Of a DNA stretch of 64,000 bases, positions 41,889 to 51,001 are shown piece after piece. Under the pieces are notes generated by a model, which saw nothing but the letters and a program-made list of their open reading frames with translations, did not search any database and was not told the origin of the DNA. The number at the start of each line of letters is the position of its first letter. The first letter of the stretch is position 1. This DNA comes from Gemmatimonadetes bacterium T265 (GTDB taxonomy: Bacteria > Gemmatimonadota > Gemmatimonadetes > Gemmatimonadales > Gemmatimonadaceae): assembly GCA_019973575.1 (NCBI GenBank), contig BPUI01000005.1:124001-188000 (forward strand). The letters are read 5' to 3'. The translations under genes and the position numbers were made by a program.

Positions 41889-44579
41889 GTGCTTCACGCT
41901 GCGCCTCCGGCAGCCGTTATTTGGGGAAAGCTGGCGCACGACGCGGGCGGTCGAGTCGTCCGAGAGCAAGCGCTGACGGCACATTGTCGTGACGTCGCGG
42001 CGGTGTTCCGCGCGCTCTTGGAGGTCCCCGGGATCGCGGGTCGCCTAGCGCGAATGACAGGTTGTCGCGATCTCGACGTGGTCACGCGCGCCCGCCTCGC
42101 GTACCTCGTGCATCTGCACGACTGCGGGAAGGTGAACGTCGGCTTCCAAGCGCGCCGCGACCGTGGAGCTCCACGCGTTGGTCACATCGCACCACTCGCC
42201 GCGATCGTGGGCGATGCGGCCGATCCCGACCTGAGCGCCGCCGCGTTCTCCGCGCTCCGGGGAGAACGGCTCGCGTCGTGGGTGTACCCGGCCAGCCGGG
42301 GTGCCCTGCTCGACGCCGTGTTCTCCCATCACGGTCGCCCGTGGGCGCGCACTGACGTCCGCGCGCAGGATCGGCGGCACTGGCGCTCCTCGCTCGACGG
42401 CTACGATCCAATACGCGCACTTGCCGCGCTGCGCGCCGACGCGGACGCATTTCTTCCGGGTGCTCACACGACAGGCGCGCCGTCGCTGCCCGAGTCGGAG
42501 GGCTTCGTTCACGCGTTCGCCGGCCTCATCCAACTCGCCGACTGGATTGCGTCGTCGGATTGGGAGCATGCGCCAGACGATGACGGCCGTCGGGCGTGGG
42601 CGGCCTCGCGGCTGCGCGAGATCGGGCTCGACCCCGAACCGTGGCGCTCGCGGCTGTGTGCCGCGGGGCTCCCGTCGTTCGAGGCAATTTTCAGCTACCC
42701 GCCACACCCGCACCAGCGCGAGGCGGGCACCGCGCCCGGGCAGCTCGTCGTTGTGGAGTCGGAGACGGGCTCCGGGAAGACGGAAGCGGCGTTGTGGCGG
42801 TTCGCCACGCTGTTTGCACGGGGGGCGGTGGACGGGCTGTATTTCGCACTCCCGACGCGCACGGCCGCGGTCCAGCTCCACCAACGGGTCGAACGATTCG
42901 CGCGCGCGCTCTGGCCCGACGACCCGCCGCCCGTGGTGCTCGCCGTCCCAGGGTACCTGGACCGCGCAACTCGGCGCGTGTCTGCGGGCGAGCTGCCCGT
43001 GGCGACGGACCGCATGGATGACGCCGAGCGCGACGAGCGGCGCGCGCCGGTGTGGGCGAGCGAGCACCCGAAGCGCTACTTCGCGGCGATGCTCTCGGTG
43101 GGCACCGTGGACCAGGCGCTCCTCGCCGCGCTCCGGGTCAAGCACGCGCACCTGCGCGGCGCGGCACTCATGCGCCACCTGCTCGTCGTCGACGAGGTGC
43201 ACGCGTCGGACGCCTACATACGGCGGGTGCTCGGTCACCTGCTCCGCGACCACGTGGACGCCGGCGGACACGCCGTGCTGCTCTCGGCCACGTTAGGCGC
43301 GAAGGCCCGCCGGCAGTTCCTCACCGAGGCCGGCGGCGGGCGCGTCGCGGACGACGTCGTGCCCAGCCTGCGGGACGCGGCCGCGACGCCCTACCCGCTG
43401 CTCTCCCTCGGCGCGCCGGACGGGCCGCCGCTGCCGATCGCGGCGATGAGTACCGACAAGGCCGTGACGATGGAACTGCGCGAGTGGCTTGACGATCCTG
43501 CCGCCATCGCCGGCGCGGCGCTCGATGCGGCGCGCGCGGGTGCGAAGGTGCTCGTCGTGCGCAACACGGTCGATGGAGCGGTGGCGGTGCAACGCGCGCT
43601 CGAAGCCGCCGCGGCTACGGACGACGCTATGGTGTTCCGCGTCCGCGGCGTCGCCACCCTCCACCACGGCCGGTTCGCCCGCGCCGACCGGCAGCTGCTT
43701 GACGCAGCCGTCGAAGCGACGGTGGGCCGCACACGACCCCGAGGTGGCGTGGTCGTCGTGGGCACACAAACGCTCGAACAGTCGCTCGACCTCGACGCCG
43801 ATTTGCTGGTCACGGACCTGTGCCCGGCCGACGTGCTGCTGCAGCGCCTCGGCCGGCTGCACCGGCACGCGACGGACCGCACCGGGAATCCTCGCGTGCG
43901 CCCCGAGCCGTACCGCGGTGCGCGGGCCGTGGTGCTCGTCCCCGCCGGCGGGCTCGCGCCGTTCCTGCGCCCCGGCCGTCCGGGCGGGTTATCCCGCCAC
44001 GGGCTCGGCCACCGCATCGTGGACGGCGTACCACAGGGGGTCTACCGTGACCTCACCGTGCTCGAGGCGACGCGGCGGCTCGTCGCCGACCACGGCACCT
44101 GGCGCATCCCGGCGGTGAACCGCGCACTGGTGGAGGGCGCATTGCACGACGACGCCGTCGAGGCGCTCATTGCAGGGATGCCCGAGCCGGAGCGCGAGGC
44201 CTGGCGGGCACACCGCAATGCGGTTGAGGGCAGCGCGCTCGCCGATGGACAGGTCGCCGCGGACGGGTTGCTGTGGCGAAGCCGCCCGCTCATGGAAGAA
44301 CCCAACACCCGGTTCGACGACCGCCTCGTCACGCGGCTCGGCGCTGACGACCGGCTGGTCGACCTACCGTCAGCGAGTGTCGGACCCCTCGGCGAGCTTG
44401 TGGACCGGTTGGTCGTGCCCAGCTGGATGGCGCGCGGCCTCCCACCAAATAACGACGTGCCGGTTGCGGTCACGCGCGAGCCCGAGGGCCGAGCGCCTGG
44501 GGCACGACTGCAGGTGCAGGTGGGGGACCTCGCATTCATCTACGACCGCCACGGCCTGCGCCGGGCGGAGGAGGCGTGA
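41889..44579 (+). CDS. cas3: Cas3 helicase-nuclease, type I-E
   Basis: 896 residues, GTG start. The N-terminal HD nuclease has the HD pair near residue 77 (LVHLHDCGKVNVGFQ) and a following His (RVGHIAP). The SF2 helicase has Walker A ESETGSGKTEAA near 292, DEVH box VVDEVHASDAY near 437, LLSATLGAKAR, and motif VI-type LLQRLGRLHRH. HD before helicase is the usual Cas3 order. Recruited by Cascade, it nicks and unwinds target DNA. The 257 nt before it hold no gene that I can support. Its stop overlaps the start of cas8e. Confidence 0.95.
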   Translation: MLHAAPPAAVIWGKLAHDAGGRVVREQALTAHCRDVAAVFRALLEVPGIAGRLARMTGCRDLDVVTRARLAYLVHLHDCGKVNVGFQARRDRGAPRVGHIAPLAAIVGDAADPDLSAAAFSALRGERLASWVYPASRGALLDAVFSHHGRPWARTDVRAQDRRHWRSSLDGYDPIRALAALRADADAFLPGAHTTGAPSLPESEGFVHAFAGLIQLADWIASSDWEHAPDDDGRRAWAASRLREIGLDPEPWRSRLCAAGLPSFEAIFSYPPHPHQREAGTAPGQLVVVESETGSGKTEAALWRFATLFARGAVDGLYFALPTRTAAVQLHQRVERFARALWPDDPPPVVLAVPGYLDRATRRVSAGELPVATDRMDDAERDERRAPVWASEHPKRYFAAMLSVGTVDQALLAALRVKHAHLRGAALMRHLLVVDEVHASDAYIRRVLGHLLRDHVDAGGHAVLLSATLGAKARRQFLTEAGGGRVADDVVPSLRDAAATPYPLLSLGAPDGPPLPIAAMSTDKAVTMELREWLDDPAAIAGAALDAARAGAKVLVVRNTVDGAVAVQRALEAAAATDDAMVFRVRGVATLHHGRFARADRQLLDAAVEATVGRTRPRGGVVVVGTQTLEQSLDLDADLLVTDLCPADVLLQRLGRLHRHATDRTGNPRVRPEPYRGARAVVLVPAGGLAPFLRPGRPGGLSRHGLGHRIVDGVPQGVYRDLTVLEATRRLVADHGTWRIPAVNRALVEGALHDDAVEALIAGMPEPEREAWRAHRNAVEGSALADGQVAADGLLWRSRPLMEEPNTRFDDRLVTRLGADDRLVDLPSASVGPLGELVDRLVVPSWMARGLPPNNDVPVAVTREPEGRAPGARLQVQVGDLAFIYDRHGLRRAEEA

Positions 44580-46183
44580 TGGCGGACGCGGTACGCTACA
44601 AGCTGCTGGACGAGCCGCTACTCTCGGCCGCGGATGCGGTCGGGCGGCAGCGGGAGCAGCTGTCATTACCGGCGCTCTACGCGGCGCTGGTGCGCGGCAC
44701 CGTGAGCGACTTCCCCGCCGTGCGCCCGCATCAGCGGCACGTGTGGCACGCGTTCCTCGTGCAGGTGGGAGCGCTTGCACTGCACGGGGCTCGCCTAACG
44801 GACCCGCCTGACGACGCCGACGCCTGGCGTGCGCTCCTCCTCGCGCTCACGCCGGACGACCCGGACGCGTCCGCGTGGTCGCTGGTGGCGCCGCCCGCGC
44901 GGCCGGCGCTGCTCCAGCCGCCGGTCCCAGGGGGCGATGTCTCAGCGTTCAAGCGCGTGGACACGGCCGACGGACTCGACATGCTCGTGACCGCGAAGAA
45001 CCACGACGTGAAGCGCGCGTTGATGAACGCCGCGCGCCCGGAACACTGGGTGTATGCGCTCGTCAGCCTGCAGACGCAGGAAGGCTTCCTCGGTGCCGGC
45101 AACTACGGCGTGAGTCGCATGAATGGCGGCTTCGCCAGCCGCCCGGGATTTGGTGTCGCGCCTTCCACGCGCCCCGGCGACCGGCTCACGCGTGACCTGC
45201 GGCGCCTCCTCGCCCTGCGGACGCGCATACTCGACGATCACTCGTTCTTCCCGGCGACCGGCGGCCGCGGGCTGGTGTGGCTCGCGCCGTGGGACGGCAA
45301 GACCTCGCTCCCACCCACAGCCCTCGATCCCTTCTACGTCGAGGTCTGCCGGCGCATCCGGCTTACCGCCGACCCGCACACGGGCGCGCTCTCCGCGCTT
45401 GCGGCCGGGTCGGCCGCCGCGCGCGTGGACGCGAAAGCACTCAGTGGGCGGACGGGTGACCCATGGACGCCACTGATGCCGGACGGAGACGGTCGCAAGG
45501 CGCTCACCGTGGACGCGGGCGGGCTGACGTACAAGCGGCTCGTCCCACTTCTCTTTCCCACCCCGTCCGATCCGAAGGCCCCTGTCCGCGCGCCGCTGCA
45601 GGAGGTCACGGCCGACGATGCCGACCAGGGGCTCGCAGTCGTTGCCCGGGCCGTGGTGCGCGGCCAGGGAAAGACCGAAGGGTTCCACGAACGACGCATC
45701 CCCGTGTCGCGCACCATGCGTCCGTTCTTCGGCCCGGTGATCGCCAGCGACGCCGCGGCCAAGCTGGCGAGCGATCGCGTGGAGCAGGTAGGGCTGTTCG
45801 CGCGCAAGGTGCTCTACCCCGCGGCGCTCGCCGTGTACACCGCCGCGCCGAGCAGCACCGAGCGCGCGCGGGACGATGACACGGCCAAGGCGCGGGCCGG
45901 CACCGCCGTCGGCCAGCTCGACGCGCGGGTAGACGCGACGTTCTTCGCCGACCTCGACGCGGAGCTGGCCGTGCGCGACGACCGCGAGGCTGCGGTCGCC
46001 GAGCGCACTCGCTGGCTCCTGCAACTTCGCGATGGTGGCCGCGCCGTGTTGCGCGACGTGTTGGACACCGCCCCCAGCGCCGCCATGCGCCACCACCGGA
46101 CGCGCGTCCGCGCTCTCCGACGCTTCGACGCCGCCTTCCGCTACTATTTCGGCGAGCACGTTCAGCCGAAGCCGGGCGCCTAA
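44579..46183 (+). CDS. cas8e: Cas8e (Cse1/CasA), Cascade large subunit
   Basis: 534 residues from the ATG at 44579 (a GTG at 44576 directly precedes it; GGAGGAGG sits upstream). Signature segments: LSLPALYAALVRG near the N-terminus, VRPHQRHVWHAFLVQVGALA, FLGAGNYGVSRMNGGFASRP, and a C-terminal helical bundle (RFDAAFRYYFGEH). Cse1 recognises the PAM and recruits Cas3. It overlaps the cas3 stop and is followed by cse2 after 18 nt. Confidence 0.93.
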   Translation: MADAVRYKLLDEPLLSAADAVGRQREQLSLPALYAALVRGTVSDFPAVRPHQRHVWHAFLVQVGALALHGARLTDPPDDADAWRALLLALTPDDPDASAWSLVAPPARPALLQPPVPGGDVSAFKRVDTADGLDMLVTAKNHDVKRALMNAARPEHWVYALVSLQTQEGFLGAGNYGVSRMNGGFASRPGFGVAPSTRPGDRLTRDLRRLLALRTRILDDHSFFPATGGRGLVWLAPWDGKTSLPPTALDPFYVEVCRRIRLTADPHTGALSALAAGSAAARVDAKALSGRTGDPWTPLMPDGDGRKALTVDAGGLTYKRLVPLLFPTPSDPKAPVRAPLQEVTADDADQGLAVVARAVVRGQGKTEGFHERRIPVSRTMRPFFGPVIASDAAAKLASDRVEQVGLFARKVLYPAALAVYTAAPSSTERARDDDTAKARAGTAVGQLDARVDATFFADLDAELAVRDDREAAVAERTRWLLQLRDGGRAVLRDVLDTAPSAAMRHHRTRVRALRRFDAAFRYYFGEHVQPKPGA

Positions 46184-46201
46184 CGCGTATTCCCCCACAT
46201 T

Positions 46202-46762
46202 ATGCCCGCGCCCATGCCCGCGCCGTCGACTCCGCGGACCGCGCCCGACAACCCCGACCGCCGGCACCTCGCCCGCGTCGCCCGCCGTCTCGCCGATCCG
46301 GAGCTCGGCACCGGCGCGCTGGCTAGCATCCGCCGCGGCGACCCGGCGACGGTGAGCCGGCAGCCCACCTACCACCGCCTGCTCCGCGAGCTCGACGACG
46401 CGGCTCTCGCCGCCGACGGCGCGCTGCGCTGGGCAGCCGCCGTGCACGTGCTGGCGATGCTCGCCCGACCTGGCGTCGCCCCGCCCGCCCGCCCGGCCGG
46501 CGAGGCGCTTGCCGCGGCCGGTTACCCCGAATCGCGTCTCGCGCGCCTGCTCGCCAGTCGGGACGATGCCTTCCGCGATCAGGCCGTGCTCGCCGCGCGA
46601 TTCCTCCACAGCCGCGACGAGGCATGTTCGCCCCTCGACCTCGCCGAGCTGGCACTGGTCGAGGGGCTCCGCGAGCGGCGCGCGGACCAACTTCGCCACC
46701 GCCTCGCGCGGGGCTACTACCAGGTGTTCGACGCGGCGCCTGCCACACCCGCGAAAGACTGA
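46202..46762 (+). CDS. cse2: Cse2 (CasB), Cascade small subunit
   Basis: 186 residues. An all-helical protein with the Cse2 pattern: GTGALASIRRGDPATVSRQP, HVLAMLARPG, RLARLLASRDDAFRDQAVLA and LRHRLARGYYQV. A dimer forms the belly of Cascade and stabilises the displaced strand. 9 nt before cas7e. Confidence 0.92.
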   Translation: MPAPMPAPSTPRTAPDNPDRRHLARVARRLADPELGTGALASIRRGDPATVSRQPTYHRLLRELDDAALAADGALRWAAAVHVLAMLARPGVAPPARPAGEALAAAGYPESRLARLLASRDDAFRDQAVLAARFLHSRDEACSPLDLAELALVEGLRERRADQLRHRLARGYYQVFDAAPATPAKD

Positions 46763-46771
46763 TTCCCATTC

Positions 46772-48007
46772 ATGCCTAACGCCTTCCCCTCCATGCCCGC
46801 GCCGCGCTTCCTGCAGGTCCACACGCTCACGTCGTACCCTGGCGTGCTCCTCAACCGCGATGATGCGGGGCTGGCCAAGCGCCTACCCTACGGTGGCACG
46901 GTGCGCACGCGTGTCTCGTCGCAGTGTCTCAAGCGGCACTGGCGCATCGCCCGCGGTAACGAGTGGGGGCTCGACCAGACGGGCGCTCCGCTCTCGACGC
47001 GGTCGCGCGAGGTGTTCGAGTACGCCATCCGGCCGCGGCTCGTTGAGCAGCTGCCAGCCGCAGACGCGGCGGCCATCGACACCGCCGGGCTCGCGCTCTC
47101 CAAGGCACTGTACGGCGAGAAGGCCGAGCAGGTGCGGAGCCGCCAGGCGCTGCTGCTCGGCTGGCGCGAGATCGAGTATCTCACCCGTCTGATCGCCGAT
47201 GTGGTGCGTGGTGCGGATTCCGCAGACGAGGCGGGGAAGGCCGTGACCGCCCTGTTCAAGAACAAGGATGCCCGGGCCAACCTCTCAGCCATGAAGGACG
47301 CGGCGGGCGACCTCGCGAGCGGGCTGGAGGCAGCGCTGTTCGGCCGCATGGTCACGTCGGACCCGGCGGCGAACACCGATGCAGCCATTCACGTGGCCCA
47401 CGCGTTCACCGTGCACCACCAGGAGTCCGAGACGGACTACTTCACTGTCGTGGACGATCTGCGGACGCAAGACGACGCGCAGGACGCGGGCTCCGCCGGC
47501 ATTTTCGACACGGAGCTGACGTCAGGCCTGTTCTACGGCTATATCGTCGTGGACGTCCCGCTGCTCGTTGCCAACATCACCGGCAAGAACGTCGAGCGTT
47601 GGGCCGACACCGAGGTAGATCGCGGGCTTCCTGCGAAGGTGGTCGAGCACCTGTTGCACCTCGTCGCCACCGTGTCGCCCGGCGCCAAGAAGGGCTCCAC
47701 CGCCCCGTACGCGTGGACACAGTGCATGCTCGTCGAGGTGGGCGCGCGCCAGCCGCGCACCCTCGCGTCGGCCTTCGAGCAGGCCGTGCGCGCCACGCCC
47801 CAGCGTTCACTCTCGCAGGCTGGCGAGGAGGCACTGTTCGACCGGCTCGCCGCCTTCGACCGTGCCTATGGCGCGCGCGAGGCGCGGTGTTTCCTCTCCC
47901 TCGCCCCGGAGGAGCGACCCGGGGCGCGAGGCCCGCTCGCGCTCGACGAGCTGGCACGGTGGGCTGCCGAGACGGTCGCGCACGCCGACGCCGCGCTCCG
48001 GAGCTGA
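46772..48007 (+). CDS. cas7e: Cas7e (Cse4/CasC), Cascade backbone
   Basis: 411 residues. FLQVHTLTSYPGVLLNRDDA, then RVSSQCLKRHWR, are diagnostic of Cse4-type Cas7. The C-terminus retains SKALYGEKAE and LFYGYIVVDVPLLVANITG. Six copies coat the crRNA spacer. Slightly longer than the E. coli protein. Separated from cas5e by only 4 nt. Confidence 0.94.
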   Translation: MPNAFPSMPAPRFLQVHTLTSYPGVLLNRDDAGLAKRLPYGGTVRTRVSSQCLKRHWRIARGNEWGLDQTGAPLSTRSREVFEYAIRPRLVEQLPAADAAAIDTAGLALSKALYGEKAEQVRSRQALLLGWREIEYLTRLIADVVRGADSADEAGKAVTALFKNKDARANLSAMKDAAGDLASGLEAALFGRMVTSDPAANTDAAIHVAHAFTVHHQESETDYFTVVDDLRTQDDAQDAGSAGIFDTELTSGLFYGYIVVDVPLLVANITGKNVERWADTEVDRGLPAKVVEHLLHLVATVSPGAKKGSTAPYAWTQCMLVEVGARQPRTLASAFEQAVRATPQRSLSQAGEEALFDRLAAFDRAYGAREARCFLSLAPEERPGARGPLALDELARWAAETVAHADAALRS

Positions 48008-48011
48008 GCCC

Positions 48012-48773
48012 GTGCATCGCCATCTCGTGCTGCGCCTCGAAGCGCCGCTCATGGCGTTCGGCGGCGTGATGATCGACCGGCTCGGCCCCGTGCGCGACAC
48101 GCCGTCGGCGTCGACCGTCACCGGCCTCCTCGCCAACGCGCTCGGCGTGTACCGGTGGGAGGCGGCGCGCCTCGACCGGCTGCAGGAGCGTCTCGTCTTC
48201 GGCTGCCGCGTAGACCGGCGTGGGCGCCGCTTTACCGAGTTTCAGACGGCGCAGTTAGGCGCGGACGACCGCGGGTGGACGACGCGTGGGCGACCCGAGG
48301 GGCGGGCCGGCGGCGTCAACACCTACGCCAGCCCGCACATCCGCGAGCGCGACCACGACGCCGACGCGCGCGTGATTGTCGCCGTGCGCCTGCTCGCCGC
48401 GGCCGAACCGCCCACGCTCGACGACCTCGCGCGCGCGCTCGACGAGCCGGCGCGCCCGCTCTTCCTGGGCCGAAAGCCATGCCTCCCAGCGGCGCCGCTC
48501 TTCGCCGGCTTCGTCGAGGCCGCGACCGTGTACGACGCCCTGCTCGCGGCACCCATCGCCGACTCCGTGCCGGCGCGGCGCGCCCCGTCGCGGCCACCCG
48601 TAGATCCGAGTCTGTTGCTCGTCGTTCCGGCGGAGGAGCCGTGTCCGCCCGGTTTCCGCGCAACGCAGGCGTGCGAGCGCCGCGACTGGGCGGCCGGCGT
48701 GCACGCGGGCGACGTGACCACATTTCACGGGCACGTACCGCGTGAGCGTCTCACCCCGCAGGAGGCAGCGTGA
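48012..48773 (+). CDS. cas5e: Cas5e (CasD), crRNA 5'-handle binding subunit
   Basis: 253 residues from the GTG at 48012. The RAMP start HLVLRLEAPLMAFGGVMIDR, with PSASTVTGLLANALGVYR, is typical of Cas5e, as is LFLGRKPCLPAAPL in the C-terminal half. The stop overlaps the GTG of cas6e. Confidence 0.93.
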   Translation: MHRHLVLRLEAPLMAFGGVMIDRLGPVRDTPSASTVTGLLANALGVYRWEAARLDRLQERLVFGCRVDRRGRRFTEFQTAQLGADDRGWTTRGRPEGRAGGVNTYASPHIRERDHDADARVIVAVRLLAAAEPPTLDDLARALDEPARPLFLGRKPCLPAAPLFAGFVEAATVYDALLAAPIADSVPARRAPSRPPVDPSLLLVVPAEEPCPPGFRATQACERRDWAAGVHAGDVTTFHGHVPRERLTPQEAA

Positions 48774-49633
48774 CGCTCCACCTGCACGCCTTCCAGCCCG
48801 ACCTCGGGCGGCTGATGCGGCTGGCCGCGCGCGAGCGCCTGCTTCCGAACGGCGACGACCCGGGCTACGCGGTGCACGCGGTGCTCGCCGCGACGTTCGG
48901 CGACCTCGCGCCGGCGCCGTGGGCGCTGCTGGCCCCAGGCGAAGGCGGCGGCCCGCGTGGGCGCCTGCTCGCCTACAGCCCGCACCCGCTCGGCGCGCTC
49001 CTCGCCCACGCGAGCGCGTACGCGGACCCGACGTTCGCCGGCGTACTCGACCTACCTAGCACGGCGTCCAAAGTCATGCCCGACCGCTTCCCGTCGGGCA
49101 CCCGACTCGGCTTCCGAGCCCGCCTGCGCCCGGTGTCGCGCCTGGGCAAGCCGCTCGCCGGGCACGCGAGTGCGGCCGAGCGTGGCGCGCGCGGGCAGGA
49201 GCGGGACGTGTACCTGGCCCGTGTCGCCGCCGCCGAGCGGGCGATGGCAGCGTCGGGTGGCACGCCTAACGGGATGCTCCCGGACGCGCCCGACGTGACG
49301 GCGGCGACCCCGGTGCCGTCCCGCGCGGCGTGCTACCTGGAGTGGCTCGATGGTCGCTTGCGGAGTGCGGGCGCCGAGCTTGCGCCCGTGGCTGGCGGCG
49401 CGGCCGAGACGTGGGCGGCGCACGTGGAAGCCTTTCGGTTCACGCGGCTGCTCGCCCGCGACCGCGGCGGCCCGCGCGCGCAGTCGGCGGCGATCGATGG
49501 GCCTGACGCGCTGATGACCGGCACGCTCGTCGTCACCGACCCCGACGCGTTCACCGTGGGGCTGGCGCGCGGCGTGGGGCGGCACCGCGCGTTCGGCTTC
49601 GGCATGCTGCTTCTCACGCCGCCGCGGGACTGA
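48770..49633 (+). CDS. cas6e: Cas6e (CasE), crRNA-processing endonuclease
   Basis: 287 residues, GTG start. The C-terminal glycine-rich loop GVGRHRAFGFGMLLL is the Cas6e hallmark. N-terminal HLHAFQPDLGRLMRL and YAVHAVLAATFG fit the family, with a His near residue 36 as the likely catalytic residue. At 287 residues it is longer than E. coli CasE (about 200), with the extra length mainly between residues 125 and 215. It should cut below the CCCCGCG/CGCGGGG stem of each repeat. Confidence 0.92.
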   Translation: MTLHLHAFQPDLGRLMRLAARERLLPNGDDPGYAVHAVLAATFGDLAPAPWALLAPGEGGGPRGRLLAYSPHPLGALLAHASAYADPTFAGVLDLPSTASKVMPDRFPSGTRLGFRARLRPVSRLGKPLAGHASAAERGARGQERDVYLARVAAAERAMAASGGTPNGMLPDAPDVTAATPVPSRAACYLEWLDGRLRSAGAELAPVAGGAAETWAAHVEAFRFTRLLARDRGGPRAQSAAIDGPDALMTGTLVVTDPDAFTVGLARGVGRHRAFGFGMLLLTPPRD

Positions 49634-49641
49634 GCGGCACC

Positions 49642-50637
49642 ATGCTGGCCGGACGCCTCGGACTCGAGACGGCCCGCATGCCGCACGCCGACCGGCACGG
49701 GCTGGTGCACCTGGACCGCGGCCAGCTCTACGTGGCCGACGGGTGCTTGCGTTTCGACGCGGCGGGCAGCCCGACGATCGCCGCCGGCGAGTACACGATC
49801 CCGCACCAGGCGGTGTCGCTGCTTCTGCTGGGCCCGGGCTCGAACGTCAGTCACGACGCACTCCGTCTGCTCGCGCGGCACGGCGTGGGGCTCGCGGCCG
49901 TGGGCGAGGACGGCGTACGATGCTACACGGCCCCGCCGCTCATGCCCGACACCTCGGCGCTGGCGCGGCGGCAGGTGGAGTTGTGGCACGACCAGCGGCG
50001 GGGGCGCCCGCTCGTGATCCGCCGCATGTACGCGCGCCGCCTGGGCGAGATCATGCCGCACCGCGACGTGACGGTGCTGCGCGGGATCGAGGGCGCGCGC
50101 GTGAAGGCGTTGTACAAGCGCCTCGCCGAGAAGCACGGCATCGAGTGGCGCGGCCGGCGCTACGATCGCATGCACCCCGACGCGGCCGACGCGCCCAACC
50201 AGGCGATCAATCACGCGGCGAGCGCGGTCGAAGGCGCCGCCGCGGTTGCGGTGACGGCCACGGCGACGATCCCCCAGCTCGGCTTCATCCACGAGGACTC
50301 GGGGCAGGCATTCGTGCTCGACATCGCGGACCTGTTCCGCGACAGCGTCACCGTGCCGTGCGCCTTCCGGGCGGTGAAGCTCGCGCGCGAGCGCCCCGGG
50401 GAATCGGTGGAGCGGCTCGCGCGGAAGCTCACCGGCGCGGCAATGCGCAAGGAGGGGGTGATCCCGGCGATGATCGATGGCATCAAAGAGCTCTTCGCCG
50501 AGCCGGCCGCGCGCGGCAGCTCGGACCGCGGCGCCGAGAGCGGGGAGGCGACAGTGACGCCGATCCGCGCGCAGGCGACCACAGCTGACGCGCCCGACGC
50601 GACTCCGGATGCCGCTGACGCTGATCGTGACCCGTGA
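49642..50637 (+). CDS. cas1: Cas1e integrase
   Basis: 331 residues. Type I-E landmarks: HRDVTVLRGIEGARVKALYK, EWRGRRYDR, PQLGFIHEDSGQAFVLDIAD (His and Asp of the metal site) and MRKEGVIPAMID. The last about 40 residues are an Ala/Asp/Thr-rich tail without clear structure. Works with Cas2 to insert spacers at the leader end. Its 3' end overlaps cas2 by 29 nt. Confidence 0.95.
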   Translation: MLAGRLGLETARMPHADRHGLVHLDRGQLYVADGCLRFDAAGSPTIAAGEYTIPHQAVSLLLLGPGSNVSHDALRLLARHGVGLAAVGEDGVRCYTAPPLMPDTSALARRQVELWHDQRRGRPLVIRRMYARRLGEIMPHRDVTVLRGIEGARVKALYKRLAEKHGIEWRGRRYDRMHPDAADAPNQAINHAASAVEGAAAVAVTATATIPQLGFIHEDSGQAFVLDIADLFRDSVTVPCAFRAVKLARERPGESVERLARKLTGAAMRKEGVIPAMIDGIKELFAEPAARGSSDRGAESGEATVTPIRAQATTADAPDATPDAADADRDP

Positions 50638-50947
50638 CGTGGCGGCCCGCTACCGCGGGTTCCTGTCGTCGGTAATGCCGGAGCTCGCTCCCGGGGTCTA
50701 TGTATCGCCCGATCTGAGCGCAGCGGTGCGGGAGCGGGTGTGGGCAGTCGTGACCGAATGGTGGGAGCACGCGCCCGGAAGCTCGGTCCTTCTGGCGTAC
50801 CCGGACCGGGACGCGCCGGGGCGGCTCGCAGTGCGGACACTCGGGTTACCGCCCGTGGAGCTGGACGTGCTCGATGGATTGCGGGTAGCAGTGCGACGAG
50901 CGCCGGAACTGACTCGCGGGCCCGGGCCAGTGCGGCCGAGCGGGTAG
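50609..50947 (+). CDS. cas2: Cas2e
   Basis: 112 residues. MPLTLIVTRDVAARYRGFLS, with LAPGVYVSPDLSAAVRERVW and GSSVLLAYPD, is the CasE-group Cas2 pattern. The ATG lies inside the 3' end of cas1, so the two are probably translationally coupled. Only 54 nt separate its stop from the first CRISPR repeat. Confidence 0.93.
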   Translation: MPLTLIVTRDVAARYRGFLSSVMPELAPGVYVSPDLSAAVRERVWAVVTEWWEHAPGSSVLLAYPDRDAPGRLAVRTLGLPPVELDVLDGLRVAVRRAPELTRGPGPVRPSG

Positions 50948-51001
50948 TCGGGCAGGCAGGAATTCCGTAAGTGTATGACTGCGAGCGTGTTCCAGCGAAG
51001 A
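50948..51001 (+). promoter_or_regulatory. short CRISPR leader
   Basis: 54 nt between the cas2 stop and the first repeat, less GC-rich than the flanks (AATTCCGTAAGTGTATGACT). It is on the side opposite the degenerate repeats, so new spacers should enter here. Part of the functional leader may extend into the 3' end of cas2. No IHF site could be identified. Confidence 0.5.
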
